Shown in pieces: positions 39,444 through 52,152 of a DNA stretch of 64,000 nt (positions are counted from its first letter, which is position 1; each line of letters starts with the position of its first letter). The translations under genes and the position numbers were made by a program. Source of the stretch: Datnioides undecimradiatus (Eukaryota; Chordata; Actinopteri; Lobotiformes; Datnioididae); the NCBI GenBank assembly GCA_008933995.1, contig WARS01000013.1:13829806-13893805 (forward strand), written 5' to 3'. The notes beneath the pieces were generated by a model. It was not told where the DNA came from. It saw only the letters and a list, made by a program, of their open reading frames with translations, and made no database searches.

Positions 39444-41448
39444 ATCCTGAGTATTTGCTGGCCTTATTTGGGACAGGAGCTTGTCAGCGCTGAGGAGGAA
39501 ACCGCAGCGCAGAGAGGAGAAGTGTTGCCCGTCCCAGTCCCCCGATGACATTTTAGGAATGATAAAAGTTCCGCCTTGCCTGGAGCTACAGCCTCGCTGG
39601 AGCCGGCCTCCGTCTGCGGCAGATTGCCTTTGCTCATTACAGCAATTATTTTACTGCAGTTTAACCCCTGCCTGAGTGGCAGAGAACTCAAGAAGAAAGC
39701 CTTTAAAACTGCCGTGGAGTGGCCTGTAATTCCCCCCTATCTGATCCCTGTTTTGTCATCTAAGTCTTCCTGATGGCAGAACATGACTCCAGCGTTCATC
39801 AGAAGGATAAAATATTTGTTTTATGCGCTCCAGTCAGGTGGTGTGTTTATATGTGGAGAGACACAAGAGTACAAAACAGCCTCTCGTCTCCATAACGGGG
39901 TGTCACCTGGCTCACTTTGTACACCAAACACACCATAATGAGACTGAGGTGTATTGTTTACAAGCAATTTAGCAATCTCCGATATTCATCGCGGTGTTTT
40001 GAAGTCAGCACAACAGTTTTGTCCCCCTCCAAATCTCCACCACCCCTCACTAAACTCTTCTGGCGCCAAACAAAATCTAGGTTAGTTGTTTCAAAGCAAT
40101 AGGCAACAGCTGTAGCAATACATTCCAGCAAATAAGATGTGACAAGTTTAAATTCACAGTGCTCAGGAGCACTGAAGGGCTGAGACACAGTGAGTGTGAG
40201 AGGTTTAACTGCAAATGTGAAAGTGAGTAAACGTGCATTGTTCATATTGTTGTGGAGTGGGCCACATAAAGCTTTTAGCCTAATCAATGACATTACAAAA
40301 ACAAAACCCAATTTAAATCATGCTGTCACTGATCAGTATTCCTGTTATTTTCTATTTTTTCTTTCTAGTGTAACAGACCTAAAAATTATTTTCTTCTGCT
40401 TTTGTCCATTTCAGCTTCTCGAAAGATGTCCAAGAAGTTGCAAAGCTCACAGCAGGCCTAAATTTCATCCTACAAATAGATAATAGATAATAAATTATTA
40501 ACAATTAACTGAGGTTTTCATTAAACATAAAAATAATAGTTACTGGAGCTCAGTCTTTCCCTCGGCTTTGTAAAAGTACTCTGAAACAGTCAAATGTTGG
40601 TGCTGCAGGCACCATGCAAGTGTAAGTCAAAACGAACAACTGCTTAATGAAAAAGAATAAACAATTTATTGTTAAGTTATGTCACAAATATATTCATAAT
40701 ATAAATGAGGATATTCTTCAAATATACATTATTTTACAGTACACATATCCCTTCCGAAGGGAATCATTCCAACAACAGACAGTGCTGTTATAAAGACAAA
40801 TGCTGTGGTTCTCCAAATTCACAAAGAGCATTTATTGACACTGGATTCAGTAACCCACTATAGTTACGCATTGTTATGAATGCAAAAAATGTAAAAAGTA
40901 TGGTTTTGCAGTGTGACAGCAGCCCACAGATGCGGTGGAAGCCCAGCATAAGTCTGCTGGTGCAAAATGTCCAGCTGTAGTAGCAAATGTCTCTGACTTA
41001 CAGCTGGTGTGATAGACAGTTTACCTGGCTGTGAACAGCCATGAACGCAGGGCAGTGGGCTATCTGTGACACACTGTGGCACAGCCCAGTGTCCATACTT
41101 GACTGTCCAGTTGTGACATATCATAAGCCTACTAAAACTGCTTTCCTCTGCACCGCAAAAACGTCCATCTTAAAGTCATTTAGTCTCACATTCAGATGTT
41201 TTTTTTTCTGAATTAAGATTTCTAGCATCAATACATTCTTGAATTATTACTTCAAAGTCCACTGACAAAAGACAGAATTAAGACTCAGGATTTAAAGACT
41301 AATGAAGTTGGATTATTTTTGCAGCGTGTGAACTTACTGGCGAGGTCAAGTGAAGTGGATAAACTTCAGGGTCCACAGAAGGGGGATCTGTTTGGAGGTC
41401 TTGGCCCCCTGACAAGATGTGACACTGAGCTCACCGCCAGGAAGCCTC

Positions 41449-41458
41449 TTTATTTATT
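41449..41458 (-). other. msx1: Overlapping polyadenylation hexamers near msx1
   Basis: The minus strand reads AATAAATAAA, two overlapping AATAAA hexamers about 110 nt after the msx1 stop. This would give an unusually short 3' UTR; alternative hexamers lie farther on (near 40834 and 40662). Confidence 0.35.
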
Positions 41459-41566
41459 ACAGTGTCACCTCGCCTGTCCGAAGGGCCCCCAGTCGCTCGG
41501 GGCCCCCAGTAAGTAGTCTAAACCCCCCTGTGCTCCACTGCGCGCGGCCCTGGTCCTTTGCCCTTG

Positions 41567-42651
<1,085 letters not shown>

Positions 42652-42786
42652 ACAGGTCCGACGGGCACAGGTAAGGGGTCTCGTTGACTCTCGTAGGTGT
42701 AGTGAAAAGAGTTACGCAAAGTTACTGTGCTGCGCCCTAAAGTGACGGTATCCTCATGTTTATGTGACCAAATTGGAGTGCAGGGC

Positions 42787-42822
42787 TATAATAAGGCAGG
42801 CGTGGAGAGAGAAGCAACCAAT
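42787..42822 (-). promoter_or_regulatory. msx1: msx1 core promoter: TATA-like and CCAAT boxes
   Basis: The minus strand has TTATTATA (42787-42794) and an ATTGG (inverted CCAAT, 42818-42822) about 30 bp farther upstream. The start codon at 42651 would then follow a 5' UTR of about 105 nt. Placement rests on motif and spacing. Confidence 0.55.
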
Positions 42823-43199
42823 CACAGAGGAGATGGGCTGGTCCCTGCGAGCCCAAAAAAAAAAGAAAAAAAAAATCAGAGTGGGAAACAATAGTTACTT
42901 TTTTTAAACAACCCACTTCAGATAAATATAAACACAACAAACTCTTAATGGGCCATGGTTTCATCAAGACTAAATCCCCACAAACTGATGTTTTACCTTA
43001 AAGTAAACCCCCCCAATTATCTGATAATTAAGTTATTGACGTCTTATAACCGGAGCTATAAGCGTTATGTCTATTATTACTCACTATGTTTACGCCATGT
43101 TTGATAACTTTTCTGCCCCAAACATTTGGACACGCTTTATTCACATCGACACACATGTGATGACTTTGACCCCGCGCTCTAACTGTTGAAGTGAGTTTC

Positions 43200-43360
43200 T
43201 AATATTGCACAACAGTTTACTGGCCCCTCTCATGTGATGAACCTCTCGCAGCGCGCTGTTTATTGATGGCTGCGGGGCTCTAATCAGATTCAAACACACA
43301 GGCCTTCGCAGTCATTTAGGGGTAATTATCGGGCTTGGGGGAGGGATCACTAGGACTTTT
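43200..43360. promoter_or_regulatory. Candidate proximal msx1 enhancer
   Basis: About 0.4 kb upstream of the inferred msx1 promoter, non-repetitive, with homeodomain-type cores (TAATCAGATT, GTAATTATC) and TTTATTGATGG. Judged by composition and position only; no alignment was possible. Confidence 0.3.
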
Positions 43361-43404
43361 TTTCCTTTGACTACATCCATTAAAGTCAAAAATTATGTGG
43401 AGTC

Positions 43405-43435
43405 GGGGGGCAAGGGGAGGGGGAGGAGGAGGAGG
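43405..43435 (+). other. G-rich tract, possible quadruplex
   Basis: Runs of 6, 4 and 5 G followed by GGA repeats on the plus strand upstream of msx1. This satisfies a loose G-quadruplex pattern. Confidence 0.45.
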
Positions 43436-44799
43436 CAGCGTGGAGCCAAGGAGAGATTTAACCTAGGACTGTCATTGATTTACCTGGCTATACCCCTGTG
43501 TGCCTTTTCATTATCTACAGTCCATAAAAAGAAGGAATTTCTATTGTTATTATCGCTTACAGAAAATATGTTACTGCATCTATGTGCTATATTTCATGTG
43601 AAGAGGTGAAGCACGGGTGCAGTTTGGTTTCGTATCAGAATAACACTGCTGCTTTAAAACTTAAGATTTGGACATGTAACAAACTTTGAGAGTAAAGACG
43701 TGAAGGTAGACCTTTTTTTGCTGTGCAGCCAGTTCTCAGGAAAGCGTCTGCGTCGCTAATTGCCAAGCATAAGCAATCTGTCACGATTTGTCAGTCTTCC
43801 TAATGGGCAGACAAGTTATGTTGTTTTTAGGCGCCAGCAGCGCCCGGATCAAAGCGCTCGACTTTAGGGAGACTATTGAAAAAGTTTAACCCGCAACGAG
43901 AGCGCAGCACCGCCTCCTCCTCTACCCGCCCTAGCCCAGGGACACTGAGCCATTCAGCCTGAAAAATTTGCTTTTTCTCAGCCGATCGCACGCCAGCTCC
44001 ATCTATTCAAATGAGCGCTATAGTCGGGTGTAATGGCAGGCTCCTCCAGAAGAAAAGGTCAGCGCCCACTGGCCACTCTCAGAGAGCCCCCGACTGAAAA
44101 GGATTCCTCGGTGCGAGTGTTTCCCAAGATACACATCCAGACCACAGCTTCCTGTCTGAGGAGGTGTTTGTTGTTGTGATTTTGTGTCGGAGTGTGTGGG
44201 GTGTTAAAATACAGCGTGGGATTGCGAGACCTCATAACCAATCCTACATAATCTATCTGTCCCTGCCATCACTTCGGAAGGGAAATTAAAACAATGCTAA
44301 ACCCTCTCCGGGAACCGATGCCTCATAAAGTTTGCTGTGATGTAATTTGGCTCCTTCACTTTAACATTGCAATTAGCTTTCAAGGCGACACGTTGATTTA
44401 GGAGGTAGACCTACCTGCATGTTTGAGCGATAAAGATGACATGACAAGGTCAATCATTTGTTATTTGCCGAGGCGGGTGCTGGTTTAAGAAATGTCCAGT
44501 GATGGTAGTTTTAATGAAATGCTAATCAAATAATAAAGACTTGGGTTGGAATGTATTGCTTTTATACATCAAATGATATGTTAAAATTTGTGGAGTAATG
44601 AAATAGCCAAAATGTTTCTCGCACAACAGGTAGAACAAGGTTGACATCCTGACGTCCAGTTAAGGCATTCATTTTTAAATTGCAGCCACAGGTGTTCACT
44701 AATTGTTGGGATGCATTTCTATAATAAATAACCTGGTTTCAGCCGGTGTGTATAAAAACACAAAACACAAAAGTCTTAATTTATAATTTCCTCACAGTG

Positions 44800-44818
44800 T
44801 ATGTGTGTGTGTGTGTGT
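44800..44818. repeat. Short (TG)n microsatellite
   Basis: About nine TG units, followed by an imperfect GTGCGTGCGTGC stretch. Confidence 0.8.
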
Positions 44819-47067
44819 TTGCCTTTGCGTGTGCGTGCGTGCAGGTAGCAAGCTCCGCGTCCAGCTGCAGCGTGTTTGGAAACACTTAAAGCCTCTAACC
44901 TGGAACGAGTGGCATTGCTCCGAAAGCTTTGAAGTCACCGGAGTCTCCGGGCTGCCACGTCCGTCTCCAGTCCCCTCTGCTTGGGGCTCAAACACTTAAC
45001 CCGTCCTGCAACCCCCAGCTCGTTAAACCAATCGGCGTAAACACAAATAGGCGCACACGTGAGACGCATTAACGTGCGCTGGTTTGGTAGGTGTTGCAAC
45101 GACGCACAGCCTGCTTTTCTTGCATTTCTCCCGGTCATGACTCATAAAAACCAAGTCTGATTGTCAAAAATACTGCAGGTTTGTGATTAGGTTTTTATTC
45201 CCACAGCACATCCGGCATGTTCGACATAAGTGTTTTCTGATTTAATAAAAATACATTTATTCTGAATGTATTTCAGTTAGAATTAGGGCAAATACTTAAT
45301 AGTAATAGTAATAAACAATAATCTCGTGGACGTTCTCGTTATTGAAAATTTAATTATGATCTCGGTCGAAAGTTGTTTATAGAGTGCATCCATTGAACCT
45401 GATTGTGTGTCTCCTTGTCTCCACTTTGTTTGTCCTGTGGCAGAGAGGGGACAGTGGTGCTGGAAAACAATGTCGCTGGCAATTAGCATCCCAAACACTG
45501 GCCTTTTAAGAAGACTGATGTGCCATGGAGAAGACGATTACCATACCGTTTTATTTAAATCCCGAGGCAACAAATGAGGACCGAGCTGAGATACAAAACA
45601 ACTGTAAGGCTCATCGGGCCTTTATTTAACTTTATAAACTACTTTGATTCTCAGTCAGGAGGCAGGGACTCCAGACAAAGGCCCATTGTTGCCTCCTCTG
45701 AAAGTTGTCTTAACCCTTTTCATGCAAGGTCTGTCAATTTAGACTGTAAAGACATAAAAGGGAGAGTCGATGTCAAAAGGCATTTTCAGGCAAAATATTT
45801 GCACTTGGTGCAAGTAAATGACTTTCGTCTGCGGGACAATGACATCGCTGATGTGAGTATAACCATATCTCATAGTAGATACTGGTCACATTTTAGATTT
45901 AAAGTGGAATTTGTGCTTCATCAAAAATAGGTGACATATGAGGTTGACTATGAGTCAAAGTTGTGTAAAATCCACTGATGTTTGGTGGAAATAATCTAAG
46001 CAACGTTTTTAAGTGTTTATAAGTTAATTTGAAAGCGACTTTATGATGCATCTCAGAGAGGGAGATGAAAGAAAACAGCCGGCAGTCTCCATAATTATAC
46101 ATAATGTATCCTATTTCAAAGCAATTAGCGCAATCAGGCGGATCGGAGCACTTTGCTGCCACTAAAGTAACAATGCCTCACGGTCATTTAAGCTTCAAGA
46201 TGCCATTCACAGCCTGGCTCACAGGTCCGCCTGCAGACCAGCGGTTCAGACCGTTTGGCAGGTGTATGTGCGTCCAGAGTCCAGAAATCATCACCTCGTC
46301 TTTTGAAGACGGTTTGTGTTTCGTTAATCTGACCACAGAAAACAATGTTTGTTACATCTGTTACTGCAAATGATCTGGCCTAAACTTTAGTATGGGATTC
46401 TGCAGCCTGGCGTAGAAAAAATATTAGCATTTTCAATGAACTTTGCATCATCATCAACACGTAAAATAGAAAATAGTGTCCTGATGTTTGTATGTTGACT
46501 ATGTCTGGAATTTTTAAACTTAAAATAAGTTTGTATAAAACACTATATTGTTGGGCAATTAAAATATTGACACAAGCAGTTATTATAATGTAGTGGAAAT
46601 TGCGTAGATCTTTGATTATTATTAAAGAGCTACAGCATTCATATAGTAGCATAGCCTTCACTTGTATTTACTGCAGCTTGTGATATTTCAGTGCGGATCA
46701 GCAGCAGTTGAGGCTGAAGCAGCTCGCTCGCCCAAGCCTCGTTGAACTGCAGGAAAACAGCAGCTCGGAGAGAAATAGACTCCAAATGTGAAGGCACGCC
46801 GGGTGACGATGATAAATGCGTTTGGAGTTTCGGCGATTAAACGACTCCGTGCGGTTTGGAGAAGGAGAAGAAGACGAAATAGGCTAAACGTCCTTTTTTT
46901 TTTGGAATTATTAACTCTCTAAGTGAATCAGATCCACCGCTTTAGTGAACTTTATTCCCCATTCATCTCCCTCACCTTTCCCCCGGCTGACAGGCAGGAT
47001 GAATGTGTCCCACGGTGATGATAAAAACTCTCTTGCGGCTCAGACAAAAAGCGTTGTCGCCAGCCTT

Positions 47068-47095
47068 GGCGGGGCGGGTGGGGGGGTGGGGGGTG
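47068..47095 (+). other. G-quadruplex-type tract in a CpG-rich segment
   Basis: Four G runs (4, 3, 7 and 6) with single-base loops on the plus strand, the tightest possible quadruplex spacing. It lies about 4.4 kb upstream of msx1 in CpG-richer DNA (46680-47100). Confidence 0.6.
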
Positions 47096-48813
47096 TCGCC
47101 AAAAAGAAATATTTGCCTGGCATCGCTTCAAAATCACCCGGAAATGATGTATACTGATTTTTAGATCGACTGTTACGCATGCATACTGTTAATATCGGCA
47201 GCATCCCAGCACTCTTTTCCCTCTGATAACGCGCCAGTATAACACCGGGTAACACCGGGGATATTGTCCAATCTCCTCTCTTTTTCGTTCGGGTTTTAAG
47301 ATGCTGCGTGTTTTTACTTCATAGTGTTGATATGCGTACTTTTTTAGAAAAGACACTTTAGCGGACTATTAAACAGTTCCGGTGCTCGGCTGTGATTGGC
47401 TGTCAGCAGCACTTCAGCGCACACCTGTGACCGCATCACTGTTAAAATATTAATGCGCTAATTGAAAACCCCAGCTGTTGCTTGAGTGTCACCGCACTTG
47501 TTTAACAGCTATAATGCATGTCTGGCAATATCATTCAAGGTAATTAACGCGGTAAATAGTTCTAAAAATAAACAGGCCTATGGGGTATTAAATTAAATGT
47601 GGAATATTTTAATTACCATGGTGTCTCATCACCAGTTCGCCTCTAATAACTCTTAATTGTTCTAAAATCAGTAGATTATTGGCCTAATTTTGTGCTATTA
47701 TATTTTTCAACTATACAGGAAATAAGATATTTAAAAATCACATGTTGCCCAATCTCATTTCCGGTCAAACGACATGACAACCTAATTTGATTTCATCTCA
47801 GTGACGTGAATTTCTTAAAAGATTTTTTTGTATGAACTAATTTTAATATTTGTTCGTTTGATAATTTGTAAAACTGATAGAAAAAGGCATGAGCCTGTAT
47901 CTATTGAATTAATTTTAAAATAATAATATATATAATAAACGTTATTATTTATTTTTTATTATTATTATTATTAATACTTTTCTTAGGTTCTCCCACTCCT
48001 CTTAAAATATAAAATCACTTCGTGAAATCATTAAAAACTCTCATTATTGGATTGGTGTGCAGAGAGTTCTTTTGTCTTGTTGTTTATTTAGGAATTCATA
48101 CCACTTTTTATATTTCCCTTTTCGTCCTTCTTCGTGATTCCAGCCACATACACACCGACAGAGATCTAGGATCACTCCCTCCACCCTGACCTCTGGCTTT
48201 AAATCAAGGAATAATTTCATCATGTGAGGCAGCGAGTGGCATCAGTTTTCTGCCTGCCCTTGCTCCTCTGTAAACTAAGATAAAACTGCCTTTACCCAAA
48301 TTTACAGCATTCCAGCGTTCAATCAAAAGACATCTCAATTACGAGGTATTGGTGTGAGAAAATTGAATTATCGCCCATTCATTCTTTCACGCCATTAAAC
48401 AGGAAACTTGCTCTACTAAAAATCATTTGCAAATCACTGGCACAAATGTGAAATGGGCCATCTAAATGGACTGATTAACTAATGACAAATCACGGGATTT
48501 ATTTTGATAAGTCGATCATTTGGGCTTTTCAAACACTGAGTGCGCGTGTTGATTAGAAACTCAATAGAGTCCTAAATGAAATGGCAATAAGCGCATAACA
48601 ACGTGGTTTTGGCAACAAATCATCTCTGTTAATCGCGTGTGCGAGGATTTAAAAGATGCTCGGTGATGAGGTAAATGATGTGCAGCATCAAAACGCTGCC
48701 ACCCACATTTAGCAGCGCTCAAAACAAATTGCAGGAACCAGCAAAACATGTTCTGCCTTATTTTTAGAACAAGAAATACTGCCGCAACACTATGCTTTTT
48801 GCTATTACTGCAG

Positions 48814-48838
48814 TTATTATTATTATTATTATTATTAT
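48814..48838. repeat. (TTA)n microsatellite
   Basis: About eight trinucleotide units, read directly. Confidence 0.9.
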
Positions 48839-50689
48839 GTAATTAAAGCTCAAATATTTGCTATTATTATATAATCAGAATTGTGTTATGTTGTGTGTTT
48901 TTAAATATTTTTGGTGTTTCAGTTATTTTATCCTATCACTCTTGCTACTGCAATAAATCCCTCACAGTGAGAATTTTAATGTTGCAATAGAAAATAAGGA
49001 CATCTCATTAGTAAGACAAAGAGATATCCTTTTATTTGACAATATCAAGTATGGTATCTACAAAAGAAAAATTCAGTATCTAAAATAATTACAAGTTGTT
49101 TTGTCTTAAAGATACCATCAATATCTCATCATAAATCAGGTTTCCTTTACAAAAACTATAATAATTTCCCATTTTCATCAAGATAGACAAGAATAATAAC
49201 TGTAGGTAATTGTCTTCGAAATTAATTCTGTGGGAACCGGCATCAGATGAACAAAAAGGTTTTGAAATGCAATCATGAGGATTTATCCAGCGGTGTGTGG
49301 CTCAGCCATTTTAAAATATCACCACAAAATCTCTGCCTTGCCCTTTTACTGACACCATGTACATAAACCATCCTTCACAAAACTTTAAGCCCATCATTTT
49401 TGGACTCAGCTCCTTCCCTTTAGATCTGGTCAAAGAAAGAACCAAACCACAACAACAAGGAGGCAGAATCATGGGGTTTGTCTGGGAGTGGAAGTACCTG
49501 GGACAGCCCGAGGCAGCTCACGTCACCCTGTCCTGCAGAATCACAGTGTATGAACTTGGCTCATCCCTAATCTCACAAGTCTCAACAGTCCTGCAGCTCA
49601 AGTTTATCAGGGGTTGGAGTCTCTCATGGCCCCCCATCCTATACCATCAAACCGCCCCATAACACCTCACCCAGAGGTTACTCTTAGTGACCCTTTGCTG
49701 ACTCCAGCTGCCTAATCCCTTAAATATGGGCGAAGCCACAGAAATGATGAGAGTTGGGGCTTTTTTATACCAGGTGATGTCCTCTGCCTCTCCATGTGTT
49801 TCCTGTGTGTAGGATCAGCCAAAAAGACACAGGAGATCCTCAGGTTGTAATGGGCCAGGCAGCGAACCCCACATGGAGCAGCCTGCAGCAGGAATGTGGG
49901 AGGATTTGTGCCACATTCAGCCATGCAAGTCTTTCTGTGGTTACATCCCCATTGTTTGTTGTGAGCAAATCTGTAATCAAGACAGCCACTTTTATTGACC
50001 TGTGACTTTAAAATACTCTGCGTGTCACCATCCAGCCATTAAGAGTAAGCAGTCCCACAAAATCAACAAAGCACTAATATATTAGACACAACATGTGGCC
50101 ACTAACTGGTTTTGGAACATTTAATTAAAGAAAAAAAAAATCTCCCCATAGGCCGATCAAGTTAACAATACCTTTTAAAGTTATGATTGTTCAACAGTAA
50201 CTATGCATAAGTTGTTGGGACTCCTTGGTAAGACGTAGTAAAGTATATGGCTCAATGTGTGCGAGACAAGTGAAGCCACACTGTGTTAGATGTTAGATAG
50301 ACCTGCCCAGAAAATGGCTGAATGAGGGAGTTCATCACCAGTCAAAACTAGAGCTCTGCGTGATCTTAAGTGACCATATGCATACAGATATTGGGTGGAT
50401 GCAATTAGGTCCAAGCATATTCCAGATTAGAACTGCTTTGTGTTTGCCTGTGTGACATTTTAAAATTCTTTAAAATTAAAAGGTGGTGCAAGATCTTCTT
50501 AATTTAAACTGTTTTGTCATTGTATATTAGAACCAGGATACCACATTTGCTGCTGCCTGTTTGATGATGTCATAGCCTGTCACTTTATAATGAAATCATT
50601 TGCCATTTTCAGGGTGTATGCATAGTCCTGGTGCATACACACCACAGATGCCCCTACAGTCACAGCCCTCAGACAATGAGCTCCTTGGG

Positions 50690-51130
50690 CAGCAGCACGC
50701 TTGTACCCACACCTCCTTTCTGTACCTCTCCTGGAGACATATTTAATTTAATTAAGGCCTGTCAGCGTTATTGATTTTGACACTTTCAATTATGGCCCGG
50801 CCGTTTATGGGCTCTATGGGCTGTGGATCTACTGATCTGTGATGAGAGGGGCCCTATCAGTGCAGGACCACATGGACGAGGGCACTCTCTGTCTTCCCCT
50901 TATGGCCCCTCACGCTGTCTGCAGAACACTGGCGTATAGCTGTTGCCTCCGGTCCCCTCCTCCTGCTACCCATAATTAATCCCTCATTAGACAGGTCTTT
51001 ATTGTTTAATTTGTGCGTTAAGTAATCAAATTGGGCAGATTAATTGCTACAGAATTTAAGCGGGGGTGAAAAATAACCGCTTTTTAATTGCCTTGGGTTT
51101 TATGACGCCTGGGCACAACTTTAGTAAGGC
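50690..51130. promoter_or_regulatory. Candidate distal enhancer block
   Basis: A 440-bp non-repetitive block rich in homeodomain-type sites (TTTAATTTAATTAAGG near 50740, CATAATTAATCC at 50971, GATTAATTGC near 51039), with TTTATGGG-type and TTGATTTTGACA sequences between. Its texture is typical of vertebrate developmental enhancers, and msx1 is the nearest developmental gene (8 kb). Conservation not tested. Confidence 0.35.
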
Positions 51131-51368
51131 CATCACTGGACATGATGGAAATATCTCACACCCTCAGAATCAGTTTTTTGAGTGATGAACAGTTATTGGG
51201 GAGTGCTCTTTTTAGAAAGCCACGGCTGTAGCAGAAGCTCATTAAAATGTTTCTCAGAGATATATTCTCCTTGCAGTCCCTAATTACCCAAAGTCAAACT
51301 GATTCTTGTGTATTTATAGTTGTGGCCTTTTTCTTGTTTCTGTTTGTCAGTGCTGGCTGGTCAGCGTG

Positions 51369-51370
<2 letters not shown>

Positions 51371-51407
<37 letters not shown>
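51371..51407. repeat. (TG)n microsatellite
   Basis: About 18 TG units, read directly. Confidence 0.97.
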
Positions 51408-52058
51408 CAGAAGAGAGAGAGGTTAAGTGTTTCAGGGAAATTATGATGTCCATAGATAAAAGTTGTAATATTGTAAATATCAAAGAAAATATTTATTGCC
51501 AGAGATATATGGCGTGAAACAATGTAAATATGAGAACTTTCGGCTTGTGTTGAGGAAGAGCTATTATGAGAAGCTGTACATGTAGTTTCCCAGAGTGCTA
51601 CGGAGGAGAAACGTGTTTTGGATGAATAGTGTTAGGTGTGAGCAATAAAACTGTAACAAGCTATTTGCTGAAACGCACATTTTTGAGCATATATTTAAGT
51701 GGTGAGCTAAAACACTTAGTAGCTCCTAACATAATAAAGAAATACTTTTATCGCTTTGCTGAGACACCTTGTAAATGCAGTTCTAAGCCACATTTAAGTG
51801 AAAACAGAAATTAATATTACACTCGCTTTGTATAGGTAACAGCTCACAGAGTTGGCTAAAGAAGTTCAGGTAAACCTTTGTGTGCTTGACAAGTGCTTAG
51901 TTTGGGTGCAAAGTGAGATACATGCATGAGTAAAAGCTGCACAGATTCAGAAAATAAATGGTGTCTTTTTGAGTGCAAAAGGTGACAATATTTGTAGTGA
52001 AGTGTGAACAAGTTCAAGTTCAGAGCAAGAGTCAGTGGCAACAGTTGTCAGTCCCTGA

Positions 52059-52152
52059 TATATAATATAATATAATATAATATAATATAATATAATAAAT
52101 ATAATACCAATATAATATAATATAATATAATAATATAATATAATAGATATAA
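52059..52152. repeat. (TATAA)n pentanucleotide array
   Basis: About 90 bp of TATAA units with small interruptions, followed by TA-rich low-complexity DNA. Confidence 0.93.

Larger units (their letters stand above)
33431..41448. other. Intergenic between cytl1 and msx1
   Basis: About 8 kb without a recognisable exon. It contains three CTCF-like motifs (34502, 35332, 36861), a GT microsatellite (39395-39440) and AT-rich stretches such as 36400-36700 and 38880-39010 that look like conserved noncoding DNA: few simple repeats and many homeodomain-type TAAT cores. The end near msx1 includes its 3' UTR. Confidence 0.5.
42826..50689. other. msx1 upstream noncoding region, proximal part
   Basis: No coding exon recognised on either strand. 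CpG-richer DNA occurs at 43840-44060 and 46680-47100. Segment 43200-43360 (with TAATCAGATT and GGGTAATTATC) looks like regulatory DNA. The open frames present are under 120 codons and have no family resemblance. Confidence 0.5.

Noticed and set aside
45574-45930. 118-codon open frame upstream of msx1
   Set aside because: No family motif, no codon bias, no splice context; expected by chance in a 21-kb noncoding region.
52059-52152. Regularly spaced repeats that might suggest a CRISPR-like array
   Set aside because: Simple TATAA microsatellite without unique spacers, in a vertebrate genome.
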